From IMG/VR virus record IMGVR_UViG_3300025154_000229, positions 1 through 39,297 of that record: a DNA stretch of 39,297 bases; one strand, given 5' to 3'. Both the position numbers and the translations under genes were made by a program. A model generated the notes under the pieces. The model was not told the DNA's origin, made no database searches, and saw only the letters and a list, made by a program, of their open reading frames with translations. The DNA is from a virus. Shown here piece after piece: positions 16,729 to 24,904 of the stretch (its first letter is position 1; every line of letters starts with the position of its first letter).

Positions 16729-16751
16729 ATTTTTATATTGGAATATGCTAA

Positions 16752-17645
16752 ATGGCACGTGATTATTTTAAACATAAACTTAACACACGAAACGACCCTA
16801 AGCTAATTAAAGTCCAATTGAAACTTGGAAATGCAGGGCGGTTATTATACTGGGATTTAATAGAAATCCACTATGAGCAAAACAGTAAATTAAATATTTG
16901 TGACATTCCATTATATGCTTATCAGTTAAGAGTTGACGAAACTTTAATCCGAGAAATAATATCAAAAGAATATAATTTGTTTGAATCAGATAAAAATTAC
17001 TTTTGGTCACCGTCGGCATATAAAGCAATAAATGAGTTAAATGAAACGATTGATAAATTGAAAAATGCAGGTAAAAAAAGTGGCAAAACGAGACGTGAAA
17101 AAGCAGAAAATAAACCTGAAATTATAGACGAAATTTTAGACAAACCTTTAGACCTGCCTTCAAACGAAAACGAACCAACCTTTGAACCTGAATTGAACCT
17201 ACCTTCAATAAAAATTGAACCAACCCCTGAACAATTAGATTATATTAACTATATTAATAAGATAAACAAGACTAATAATATTACATTAGATAATATAAAC
17301 GATGTTAATTTTATGTTTGAAGTATTTTGGAATTTATATGACAAGAAAATATCAAAAGATAAGTGTTGTGCAAAATTTAAAAAATTATCAAAAAAAGATA
17401 TGACAAAAATATTTGAAACTCTGCCTGAATATATTGAAGTGACAAAAGACAATAAAAAGTTTAGGAAACAACCCGAAACTTATCTAAACAACAAATCATG
17501 GAATGACGAAATAATAAATTACAACAACGCAACAACTAATGGCAACGGAAAACAACATTATACAGCAGAATCAGTAAACAAATCAGATTATTTAAACTCT
17601 GCTAAAGAAGCAGAATTATTAGGAATTAAAGTATATGGAAACTAA
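16752..17645 (+). CDS. Replication organiser with DUF4373-type N-terminus
   Basis: 297 residues. The N-terminus (MARDYFKHKLNTRNDPKLIK, then LGNAGRLLYWDLIEIHYEQ) matches the Lin1244/Lin1753-like (DUF4373) domain, a winged-helix domain found at the start of phage replication initiators. A low-complexity Glu/Pro/Asn linker (about 115-170) follows, then a C-terminal helical domain with FWNLYDKKISKDKCCAKFKKL and a conserved-looking KSWNDE, as in DnaD/phage-O type proteins. The gene after it is a DnaC-like loader, the normal pairing for origin recognition and helicase loading. The phage origin may be in or near this gene, as is common. Confidence 0.75.
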   Translation: MARDYFKHKLNTRNDPKLIKVQLKLGNAGRLLYWDLIEIHYEQNSKLNICDIPLYAYQLRVDETLIREIISKEYNLFESDKNYFWSPSAYKAINELNETIDKLKNAGKKSGKTRREKAENKPEIIDEILDKPLDLPSNENEPTFEPELNLPSIKIEPTPEQLDYINYINKINKTNNITLDNINDVNFMFEVFWNLYDKKISKDKCCAKFKKLSKKDMTKIFETLPEYIEVTKDNKKFRKQPETYLNNKSWNDEIINYNNATTNGNGKQHYTAESVNKSDYLNSAKEAELLGIKVYGN

Positions 17646-18402
17646 TGGAACAAATAACGTGACTGCTCCGGTATTAAGTATGGCAGAGCAAACAAAAATA
17701 TGGCGGTTAGAGGCTGAGGCATACAAACAAAAAGAATATCAAAAAGAGTTTGAACATTACACACAATTTCTTGATTATAATTTAGATACTATTGTCAGCA
17801 GGAAAAAATGTAATTATGTTGAAAATGAGTATAACGAGTTAAATCAAAAAACTTTTGAAGATATTAAGAAATATTTTTTTAATTACAAAAAAGATAGTGT
17901 TCTTAATACTAAAAAAGGATTGTGTTTGTATGGCGACTTCGGAACCGGCAAAACAACAATAATGAAAATATTTGACGACGCTTTAAGGGAAGTTGACCAC
18001 TATGTTGAACAAAAATACGAATATATAAAGCAACGTAAAAAATATTTTATAACTGTTAGCACTAACAAAATTTTGTCTGACTTTTTGCGTGAAGGGCAGG
18101 ATTCAATTGATAATTTGACATGGCGGGTAACTGCCGACCGTTTTTATAACGAGATACAAAACTTATGTATTGACGATTTGGCAGACGTTAAACCGGTAAA
18201 ATATTATGGTAACGAAATAAATCTTTTTGACAGCTTAATATTAGACAGATACGAAATATTTAAAGAACGTGGCAAAATAACTCATATAACAACCAACCTG
18301 ACACCTAAAGAAATATTTGAATCGGTTAATTTCAGAGTGTCTGACAGAATGAAAGAAATGTTTAACTTTGTACAAATAAACGGGAAATCACTAAGACAAT
18401 GA
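17635..18402 (+). CDS. DnaC-like helicase loader ATPase
   Basis: 255 residues. Walker A GDFGTGKTT at 100-108, Walker B LCIDDL at 177-182, a sensor-type ITHITTNL, and RVSDRMKEMF with a candidate arginine finger. This is the AAA+ fold of DnaC/IstB-type loaders. The helical N-terminal 90 residues would bind the replicative helicase, presumably the host DnaB since none is encoded here. It overlaps the organiser by 11 bp, so the two are translationally coupled. Confidence 0.88.
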   Translation: METNGTNNVTAPVLSMAEQTKIWRLEAEAYKQKEYQKEFEHYTQFLDYNLDTIVSRKKCNYVENEYNELNQKTFEDIKKYFFNYKKDSVLNTKKGLCLYGDFGTGKTTIMKIFDDALREVDHYVEQKYEYIKQRKKYFITVSTNKILSDFLREGQDSIDNLTWRVTADRFYNEIQNLCIDDLADVKPVKYYGNEINLFDSLILDRYEIFKERGKITHITTNLTPKEIFESVNFRVSDRMKEMFNFVQINGKSLRQ

Positions 18403-18578
18403 CAGTTGACAATTGTATATTTCAGAGCAAACAAAGATTTATGATAATATTGTCTGAATCCGAGATGTTAGAATTACAGAATATTTTATCTTATATGATT
18501 TACAAAAAAGACAGCAATATTACAAAAAGTCATTTGTATAAAATTAAAAAATCACTTTATGAATCAGTTAGGAGTTAA
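18399..18578 (+). CDS. Unknown 59-residue protein
   Basis: Starts at ATGA overlapping the loader stop and ends 2 bp before the next ATG, so it fits the operon. Sequence is helical and basic toward the C-terminus (SHLYKIKKSLYES). No family recognised. Confidence 0.5.
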   Translation: MTVDNCIFQSKQRFMIILSESEMLELQNILSYMIYKKDSNITKSHLYKIKKSLYESVRS

Positions 18579-18580
18579 AA

Positions 18581-18919
18581 ATGGGCTTAGATTTAAAATT
18601 ATTAGTAGCATACGACAAAAGTTATATTGTTGACGGTCTTGTTGACACTATCAGATTAACAAGAGACGTGGACATTATAAATCCGTTATATGAATTGTGT
18701 GAAACGAGCGGAGTAAAAATAAAAGATACTCTGTCAATTGGTATAAAAAACACTTCAATCAAATATGATAATTACGGGGGTGCAATAAAATATCTGTTTA
18801 GTCAAGATGTTAAACCAATGTTTAAAACATATAAACCAACACATTGGAGAAACAAAGCAATAAAAAGATATATATTAGCTATGCCATCTAATGTCAAAAT
18901 ATATTTGTTATGGGGCTAA
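18581..18919 (+). CDS. Unknown 112-residue protein
   Basis: Basic C-terminal half (KTYKPTHWRNKAIKRYIL), no membrane segment. It resembles small phage proteins beginning MGLDLKLLV.YD, whose function is unknown to me. GGAG precedes the ATG. Confidence 0.5.
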   Translation: MGLDLKLLVAYDKSYIVDGLVDTIRLTRDVDIINPLYELCETSGVKIKDTLSIGIKNTSIKYDNYGGAIKYLFSQDVKPMFKTYKPTHWRNKAIKRYILAMPSNVKIYLLWG

Positions 18920-18945
18920 TATGCAAACAATACAAAACAAATACT

Positions 18946-19365
18946 ATGAAAATTATTGAAATTACACGCGAAATAGCAATTGCCTTTTTATTGCCAAAAC
19001 ATTATTCAGGCAGAAAACCTCAAATCACAAAAGCGTTTGGTTATTATGAAAATAATATATTAGTGGCTGTTTGCACTTTTGGTAAACCCGCCAGTAACAA
19101 TTTATGTTATTCTGTTTGCGGTTTGGAATATAGCAAAAACGTTTATGAGTTAAACAGACTTTGCAGAGTAGAAAATATTAATATTCAGTTATCTCAATTT
19201 GTTGCAAAATGCCTTAAATTAGTTTCAAGTGAAAATTGGATTGTAGTTTCTTATTCAGATACGGCAATGAATCATAACGGATATATATACCAAGCGTGTA
19301 ACTTTATTTATACCGGAGCTACAAAAGAACGGACAGACCCGTTTATTGATGGTAACAAATTTTAA
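18946..19365 (+). CDS. Mom-like GNAT acyltransferase candidate
   Basis: 139 residues from ATG 18946 (an in-frame ATG at 18910 overlaps the upstream gene). Recognisable blocks: KHYSGRKPQI, LVAVCTFGKPASNNL, VYELNRLCRVENI, LSQFVAKCLKL, then SYSDTAMNHNGYIYQACNF and YTGATKERTD. This pattern matches a phage family related to Mu Mom, a GNAT-fold enzyme that modifies adenine in phage DNA to resist restriction. GNAT fold and Mom relation come from pattern memory; the DNA-modifying activity is inferred. A phage DNA methyltransferase and an apparent lack of GATC sites make anti-restriction plausible. Confidence 0.65.
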   Translation: MKIIEITREIAIAFLLPKHYSGRKPQITKAFGYYENNILVAVCTFGKPASNNLCYSVCGLEYSKNVYELNRLCRVENINIQLSQFVAKCLKLVSSENWIVVSYSDTAMNHNGYIYQACNFIYTGATKERTDPFIDGNKF

Positions 19366-19378
19366 TTTAGGTGACTTT

Positions 19379-19630
19379 ATGACTAAAAAAGAATCTATAT
19401 TGAAATACCTGAAATCAGTCGAAAGTGCAAGTTTGACAGATATAATCAAAAATGCAGATGTGTATTATTATCACAACGCTAAAAAATATGTTGGTGAAAT
19501 ACTTGCAAGACTGGTTAAAAACGGCACGGTTAACAGGATTAAAAAAGGTGTTTACGAAATTAATAAAACAGGCATGAAACAAAAAAGCAAAATTACAGAA
19601 TGTGACACTAATCAATTAAGTCTATTATGA
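19379..19630 (+). CDS. Winged-helix protein with C-terminal QLSLL
   Basis: 83 residues from ATG 19379, with TTTAGGTGA upstream; an extension to 19346 overlaps the previous gene. ESILKYLKSVESASLTDI, then VGEILARLVKNGTVNRIKKGVYEI, is a winged helix (helices followed by a Lys/Gly beta wing). The last residues are QLSLL, close to the bacterial sliding-clamp-binding motif QL(S/D)LF, at the extreme C-terminus where such motifs work. It may tether a DNA-binding domain to the host clamp. Confidence 0.6.
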   Translation: MTKKESILKYLKSVESASLTDIIKNADVYYYHNAKKYVGEILARLVKNGTVNRIKKGVYEINKTGMKQKSKITECDTNQLSLL

Positions 19631-19749
19631 AAACGTTATACTATATAAATTTGACGTGTTGCAACGTCGCTACGAATAAATTATACTCAATTCTATATGA
19701 AACTATGTTTAACAATCAAAAATTCAATGACGAGCTTAAAAAGGGGTAA
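19627..19749 (+). CDS. Small ORF, 40 residues
   Basis: ATGA overlap with the winged-helix gene and a stop one base before the MazG start make it part of the operon. Sequence MKTLYYINLTCCNVATNKLY with two adjacent Cys; no family recognised. Confidence 0.4.
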   Translation: MKTLYYINLTCCNVATNKLYSILYETMFNNQKFNDELKKG

Positions 19750-19750
19750 A

Positions 19751-20038
19751 ATGAAAATAGTAACTTACTTTGATATTAATCAAAAAGCACTTGAAAAATG
19801 GGGAAACGAACTTCAAATCGGAATGGTTATTGAAGAGTGTTTAGAACTTGCGACGGTATTGCATAAATTAAGACGTACTGACAAAGACCCTGAATTATTG
19901 ACAGAAAACATTATAGACGAAATAGCAGACGTAACAATTATGATACATCAGGCTCGTATGATGTTTGGAGCGGAAAAAGTTGACAAAAAAATAGCATTTA
20001 AAATGGAAAGATTAAAAACAAAATTAGGAATTGAATAA
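19751..20038 (+). CDS. MazG-like nucleotide pyrophosphohydrolase
   Basis: 95 residues from ATG 19751, preceded by AAAAGGGG; the longer frame to 19697 overlaps the small ORF. The MazG/all-alpha NTP-PPase signature is visible: VIEECLEL (EExxE) followed by IIDEIADVTIMIHQ (ExxD). These enzymes hydrolyse (d)NTPs or alarmone-type nucleotides. Phage copies are thought to adjust nucleotide pools or ppGpp during infection. It is the last gene before promoter P5. Confidence 0.8.
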   Translation: MKIVTYFDINQKALEKWGNELQIGMVIEECLELATVLHKLRRTDKDPELLTENIIDEIADVTIMIHQARMMFGAEKVDKKIAFKMERLKTKLGIE

Positions 20039-20054
20039 TTAAAATAAAAATTAA

Positions 20055-20085
20055 TTTGCAAATCAAAAAAATATAGTTATTTTTA
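20055..20085 (+). promoter_or_regulatory. Bacteroidota-type promoter P5
   Basis: TTTG (20055-20058), 19 bp, TATTTTTA (20078-20085). Same variant -7 box as P1. The expected transcript start is only a few bases before the ATG at 20097, which favours the GTG at 20118 as start of the HNH gene. Confidence 0.6.
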
Positions 20086-20117
20086 AATAAAAGTTTATGC
20101 AAAATTGGAGATTTGAT

Positions 20118-20480
20118 GTGAAAAAAGAACTGCGAGAATCAGTATATAAAAAGTTCGCCGGTCATTGTGCTTACTGCGGTTGCGAGATAACTGTTAAAAC
20201 AATGCAAATAGACCATATCATACCTCAAAGATTATACGGATTTGGTGACAAATCAAAAATACCAAATTATGATGTTAATGATTATGAAAATTTAAATCCT
20301 TCCCGCCGTCAATGTAATTTTTATAAAGGTGCTGAAAATTTGCAAAATTTTAGGAATATGGTTTTTACCATTGCTGACAGATTATCAAATATTTTCATAT
20401 TTAAATTAGCTCTGAAATATGGAATTATAGAAATAAAAAATCCTGCCAACAAATTTTATTTTGAAAAGGAATTAACATGA
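20118..20480 (+). CDS. HNH endonuclease
   Basis: Chosen start GTG 20118, seven bases after GGAG; an ATG at 20097 is the alternative. The protein has CAYCGCEI (first zinc Cys pair), IDHIIPQRLYG (the HNH His), then NLNPSRRQCNFYKG with Asn and Cys, which is the complete HNH pattern with structural zinc. Such genes are either homing or free-standing nickases, or take part in packaging and host DNA breakdown. It heads a cassette with glycosyltransferases. Confidence 0.85.
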   Translation: MKKELRESVYKKFAGHCAYCGCEITVKTMQIDHIIPQRLYGFGDKSKIPNYDVNDYENLNPSRRQCNFYKGAENLQNFRNMVFTIADRLSNIFIFKLALKYGIIEIKNPANKFYFEKELT

Positions 20481-20863
20481 AAACACTTGCTGAAAAATAC
20501 GAAAAAATCGTAAAAAAATACGAAAAAAAGTTCTGCCGAAAACACGGTTTTGAACTCGGTTACTGGATAGGTGGTGACGTCGGCGAAATGTATGAAACGG
20601 CGGATATGTATTTTAAATTCCATGAAATGAAATACGATATTGATACAGAACAACCTGAAAATTATTTATTGGAATGGTACGAAAATGATTTATTGCAAAC
20701 AAAAAAAGTCAACTACAAATCATATTGTCTCGGTCTCAGACCTGCACACATAATTGAGGCAGAACGTAAAGCAAGTTTAGAAAAATCTCAAAAAGATTTG
20801 TATAAAGTGACCGAAATATTTAATAGTGCAATGGAAAATGAAGTTAATAAGGCAAAACAATGA
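20477..20863 (+). CDS. Unknown protein in glycosyltransferase cassette
   Basis: 128 residues with a basic N-terminal helix (AEKYEKIVKKYEKKFCRKHG), then FELGYWIGGDVGEMYETADMYF, which resembles small proteins of Bacteroidota phages with the pattern YEKK...YWxxxDxG...YDI. Function unknown. ATGA overlaps at both ends. Confidence 0.55.
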   Translation: MKTLAEKYEKIVKKYEKKFCRKHGFELGYWIGGDVGEMYETADMYFKFHEMKYDIDTEQPENYLLEWYENDLLQTKKVNYKSYCLGLRPAHIIEAERKASLEKSQKDLYKVTEIFNSAMENEVNKAKQ

Positions 20864-21594
20864 AAAAAGCAATATTCACAATAGTAAAAAATGAAAAATT
20901 CTTTATAAAACTCTGGTATGAATATTATAGTCAACACTTCAATCCGTCGGATATTTATATTTTAAATCACGATTCAAATGACAGCAGTTTAGATGTTATA
21001 AAATATACTGGTTGCAATATAATTGACGTTCACAACGAAACAACTTTCGACCATAATTGGTTATTACAGACAGTTAAAGATTTTCAAGTTGAATTACTAA
21101 AAAAATACGATACAGTTGTTTTTACAGAATCCGATGAGTTTATAGTGCCGTTAAACGTGTCATTAAGCGACTATGTAAACACTTTTGACGGTGAATATGT
21201 TACTTGTATGGGTATTGAGTTGTTACACGGCGGCATGGATTACAGCCCTGAAAAATCAGTATTGGAGCAAAAAACGAATTATCGGTTAAATCCTGAATTT
21301 ATGAATAAGACTTTAATAACAAAAAGACCGTTAAATTATACACACGGTTTTCATAAATTAATTGATATGCCTGACAAAATTGACGAAAATTTGTTATTAA
21401 TTCACTTACATTATTTTGATTACAACGTGTTTATTAACCGCTCGTATGACAGAATGAAAATGAGTGCAACGTTTGAAAAAGGTGATTTAGGTTATCAAAA
21501 TAAATATACCGATATTTCAGCGTATTTATTAGATTTCAACCAACATCAGTCAAAAGCAGAAACAAGTAATTTAAATATTCCAAAGGTGTTTTAA
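20860..21594 (+). CDS. Glycosyltransferase family 2-like
   Basis: 244 residues. N-terminus KKAIFTIVKNEKFFIKLWYEYY, then IYILNHDSNDSSLDV and VVFTESDEFIVP, is the GT-A (Glyco_tranf_2_4-like) layout: beta strand, nucleotide-sugar site, and an acidic SDE in place of DxD. A C-terminal HLHYFDYNVFINR and basic helices follow. It transfers a sugar from a nucleotide-sugar donor. The acceptor might be phage DNA, a virion protein or host surface glycan. It shares a base with the next gene. Confidence 0.75.
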   Translation: MKKAIFTIVKNEKFFIKLWYEYYSQHFNPSDIYILNHDSNDSSLDVIKYTGCNIIDVHNETTFDHNWLLQTVKDFQVELLKKYDTVVFTESDEFIVPLNVSLSDYVNTFDGEYVTCMGIELLHGGMDYSPEKSVLEQKTNYRLNPEFMNKTLITKRPLNYTHGFHKLIDMPDKIDENLLLIHLHYFDYNVFINRSYDRMKMSATFEKGDLGYQNKYTDISAYLLDFNQHQSKAETSNLNIPKVF

Positions 21595-21980
21595 TGGAAA
21601 AAGAAATTGAGTACAAAGGTATGAAAGCGGTTATATGGAATACAGTTGGTAACGAATACAATCCGACAAAATGGTATATTTCTTATAATGAAGACGACTT
21701 TTATAATGAAAGACAATACTTTTATACATCTCGATATGAGCAAACGGCAATACCGGCAAAAGGTTTATTAGAGATAATTGAAAATGATTTTAGATTAGGT
21801 GTTGACAAATTTTATAACGAAATAGAATCAGTAAACAAAGACACATTATTAGAATTGATTAACAAATACGCTTTAATTAATGTCGGTTCATATGATGACA
21901 GGTATGATTATATTGAAAAAATGTTTTTTAACCCTATCTTAAAAAAATACAATGAAAATTTGTTAGCAGGTAAAAAATGA
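21594..21980 (+). CDS. Unknown 128-residue protein
   Basis: Acidic and aromatic, with a C-terminal helical region (GSYDDRYDYIEKMFFNPILKK). No family recognised. Coupled by TAATG upstream and ATGA downstream within the glycosyltransferase cassette. Confidence 0.5.
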   Translation: MEKEIEYKGMKAVIWNTVGNEYNPTKWYISYNEDDFYNERQYFYTSRYEQTAIPAKGLLEIIENDFRLGVDKFYNEIESVNKDTLLELINKYALINVGSYDDRYDYIEKMFFNPILKKYNENLLAGKK

Positions 21981-22288
21981 CAGCAATATTCTTTAATGAT
22001 AACAACGAAAATAAACCACTTGGTAAAATAATAGACGGTGAGCACGAATATTATGTACTCCCATATCCAATAATAGACGGCATAGAAATAGAACAAAATA
22101 AGGTTATTGACTTAACAGGATTTAAAATTACAAAATACCCAACAACATCATATTGCAATATGTCATTTGACGAACTAATAGATTTATACAAAAAAACATT
22201 AGACGAAAACAGCAAATTGACAGAACAGGCAGAAAGACAACTAGAAATTATCAATAAAATACATTTCTTGGAGCAAATTTATGAATAG
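21977..22288 (+). CDS. Unknown 103-residue protein
   Basis: A beta-type N-terminal half and a C-terminal coiled-coil-like helix (about residues 69-100, Glu/Lys/Leu-rich). Overlaps the methyltransferase gene by 8 bp. Function unknown. Confidence 0.5.
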   Translation: MTAIFFNDNNENKPLGKIIDGEHEYYVLPYPIIDGIEIEQNKVIDLTGFKITKYPTTSYCNMSFDELIDLYKKTLDENSKLTEQAERQLEIINKIHFLEQIYE

Positions 22289-22916
22289 TCTTAATAACAA
22301 AATTTACGAAAACTTGGAATTATTGCCATTAGATTTACAAGGGTGGAACGGCAATTCAAATGTTTTTATGGAATTGATACAAGAAACAAGACCTGAAATT
22401 ATTGTTGAAATAGGAACGTGGAAAGGTCAGAGTGCAATTAATATGGCAAATTGTTGTAAGTCATTAGGTTTGCAAACTAAGATATATTGTATTGATACAT
22501 GGTTAGGAGCTTTGGAATTTTGGCACGGTTTGAATGAAACACCTGAAAGAGATTTGATGTTAAAAAATGGTTATCCACAAATTTATTATCAATTTCTAAG
22601 TAACGTTGTTCATTCCAATTGTCAGGATATGATTATTCCGGTGCCGTTACCGTCAATTTTAGGTATTAAGTTGCTTAACAAATTAGGTATAAAAGCAGGA
22701 TTAATCTATATTGATGGTTCACATGAGTACGAGGATGTTGTTTTAGATATTGCGGTTTCTAATGATTTAATATCAAAAACCAAAGCCGTTATTTTTGGTG
22801 ACGATTATAGAACATTTAGGGGAGTTTTAATAGCAGTAAATAAAATTCAATATATGGCAAACAAAACATTAGAAATCAGAGAAAACAATTTTTGGATTTT
22901 AAGGAATGAAGATTAA
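22281..22916 (+). CDS. Class I SAM-dependent methyltransferase (Methyltransf_24-like)
   Basis: 211 residues. IIVEIGTWKGQSAINMA is motif I with the SAM-binding Gly loop, IYCIDTWLG is motif II with its acidic residue, and LIYIDGSHEYEDVVLDI and IFGDDYRTFRGV follow. IDGSHxYExV is the hallmark of the Methyltransf_24/cephalosporin-hydroxylase-like family, often metal-dependent O-methyltransferases. Flanking glycosyltransferases suggest it decorates a sugar or glycan. Confidence 0.8.
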   Translation: MNSLNNKIYENLELLPLDLQGWNGNSNVFMELIQETRPEIIVEIGTWKGQSAINMANCCKSLGLQTKIYCIDTWLGALEFWHGLNETPERDLMLKNGYPQIYYQFLSNVVHSNCQDMIIPVPLPSILGIKLLNKLGIKAGLIYIDGSHEYEDVVLDIAVSNDLISKTKAVIFGDDYRTFRGVLIAVNKIQYMANKTLEIRENNFWILRNED

Positions 22917-23335
22917 TGAGCATGATATACAAAAACGAACCACACGTTAACAAAAGAATTGTTATTGAAGACCTGAAAAATATTGACGAAAGCAAAATAG
23001 CGTTTTACCATTTTTTTAATAACATATATGATTTTTGCGAGTTAAACAATTGTTTACATAAAGTAGAAATATCAAAAAACCATATATGCGAAAAAATGTC
23101 ATTGTTATATGAGGGAGTGCAAGTTGAAGACGAATTTGGCAATTGTTTTTATGAAATTAGGGAATACCATGAAATAATTATAAAAGACACTGGCGAATAT
23201 AACGTAAACTTAGATATATTTAAGCAGATATTAGAAAATAATGTTTTAATGGAAATAACTAAAAACGAAGTAGTATTTACATGGGATATTGGGAAAGAGA
23301 AATCGTTAATTATGGAGCGGAATTATAATGACTAA
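22916..23335 (+). CDS. Unknown 139-residue protein
   Basis: Shares a base with the upstream methyltransferase and overlaps the tandem glycosyltransferase by 8 bp. Contains a repeated FYEIREYHEIIIKD beta region and four Cys. No family recognised. Confidence 0.5.
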   Translation: MSMIYKNEPHVNKRIVIEDLKNIDESKIAFYHFFNNIYDFCELNNCLHKVEISKNHICEKMSLLYEGVQVEDEFGNCFYEIREYHEIIIKDTGEYNVNLDIFKQILENNVLMEITKNEVVFTWDIGKEKSLIMERNYND

Positions 23336-24902
23336 AGTCTCAATTATAATGGCATTATTCAATAAATCCGAGCTAACAAAGAATTGTTTAGAATCAGTAT
23401 ATAAACACACTAACAAAAAGCAATTTGAATTAATATTAATTGATAACGGCAGTACTGATAATACTCTTGAAGTTGTTAACGAGTTTATGAGTAAATATAA
23501 AAATATATATTTAATACAAAACGAGAAAAACGTTGGTTATGCAATTGCTAATAATCAGGGTGTTAAACGAGCAAATACAGAGTATATATTATTGCTAAAT
23601 AACGATACCGTCGTAACAAAAGGCTGGTTAAACGAGCTGTTAAAAGTCATTACTCAAAATGAATATATTGCAGGTGTTGGCAGTCAATTGTTATTTGAAA
23701 ACGGATTGATACAACACGCGGGAGTTATAACGATTTATAACGAAAGAACAAACGTTTTAATAGCAACACACAAATATTACAACAACGATTCAAAATCTGA
23801 GCGTGTTAATATTCAGAATGATTTTCAGGTCTTAACAGCAGCTTGTTTACTTTTGAGACGTGACTTATTTAACCGTGTTGACGGATTTGACGAACGTTAT
23901 TACAACGGCAATGAAGATGTAGATTTGTGTTTTAAAATCGGTGAACTTGGGTATAAATTCACATACGTACCGACATCAAAAGTTTATCATTTTGAACATT
24001 CAAGCGGTGATGAGCGGTTTGTTAAATCAAAAGAAAACGTCGAATTAATGCAGGAAAAATGGTTAGGTAAAATACAGCCGGATTACGTTATACAAAAAGA
24101 TAAATCGGTATTGGAATTAATCACTACTTCAATTGTAATTCCTTGTTTTAACAACCTGAAATATACAAAAGAATGTATTGAATCAATTTACAAACATACA
24201 GACAAAAGATTTAAATTGATTATTATTGATAATAACAGCAGGGACGGCACTAAAGAATATTTGGCAGAGTTAAAAACTAACAACAATAACGTTACAATCA
24301 TAACAAATACTGAAAATTTAGGATATACAAAAGCAGTAAATCAAGGTATGAAGTTAGCAACCGGAAACGTTGTATTATTAAATAACGATATTATAGTTGC
24401 CAAGAATTGGTTAGGCGGTCTTTTAAGGCATTTAAACGGCTCTGATAACGTCGGAATAGTGTCAGGTATGACTAACTATGCAAGTGGTGTTCAAATGTTG
24501 CACGGTACGACTTATAATGATTATTCAGGTATGTTGCAATTTGCTAATGAATTATCTGTGAAAAACAAAAATAAACATTTTGATTTTCCACGTGTAATTT
24601 TTATGTGTGTGTTAATATCAAGAAATGTAATTAATACAGTTGGTTATTTAGACGAAATATTCAGTCCGGGCAACTTTGAAGACGATGATTATTGCCGACG
24701 TTCACAATTATCAGGATTTAAAACTCGTATCGCCTTAGATGTGTTTACACATCATTTTGGCTCTAAGTCATTTAAAGCAAATGACGGTTACAATGAATTA
24801 TTGAAAACAAACGAGGCTAAATTTATTAGCAAGTGGGGCGGGAATCCTAACCAAATATGGAATAAGGAATTAACAGAATTTATAAATAATAATAGGGGAT
24901 AG
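23328..24902 (+). CDS. Tandem two-domain family 2 glycosyltransferase
   Basis: 524 residues with two GT-A domains. Domain 1 starts KVSIIMALFNKSELTKNC and has LIDNGSTDNT and LLLNNDTVV (residues 88-96). Domain 2 starts near residue 266 with TSIVIPCFNNLKYTKECI and repeats IIDNNSRDGT and LLNNDIIV. Both carry the NND acidic motif, so both may be active, each adding a sugar, or one may position the acceptor. Such bifunctional enzymes usually build polymers or disaccharides. Substrate unknown. Confidence 0.85.
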   Translation: MTKVSIIMALFNKSELTKNCLESVYKHTNKKQFELILIDNGSTDNTLEVVNEFMSKYKNIYLIQNEKNVGYAIANNQGVKRANTEYILLLNNDTVVTKGWLNELLKVITQNEYIAGVGSQLLFENGLIQHAGVITIYNERTNVLIATHKYYNNDSKSERVNIQNDFQVLTAACLLLRRDLFNRVDGFDERYYNGNEDVDLCFKIGELGYKFTYVPTSKVYHFEHSSGDERFVKSKENVELMQEKWLGKIQPDYVIQKDKSVLELITTSIVIPCFNNLKYTKECIESIYKHTDKRFKLIIIDNNSRDGTKEYLAELKTNNNNVTIITNTENLGYTKAVNQGMKLATGNVVLLNNDIIVAKNWLGGLLRHLNGSDNVGIVSGMTNYASGVQMLHGTTYNDYSGMLQFANELSVKNKNKHFDFPRVIFMCVLISRNVINTVGYLDEIFSPGNFEDDDYCRRSQLSGFKTRIALDVFTHHFGSKSFKANDGYNELLKTNEAKFISKWGGNPNQIWNKELTEFINNNRG

Positions 24903-24904
24903 TT

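Noticed and set aside
22571-22579. Perfect DnaA box TTATCCACA as a phage origin
   Set aside because: Single copy inside a methyltransferase gene; one such site can occur by chance, with no cluster around it.
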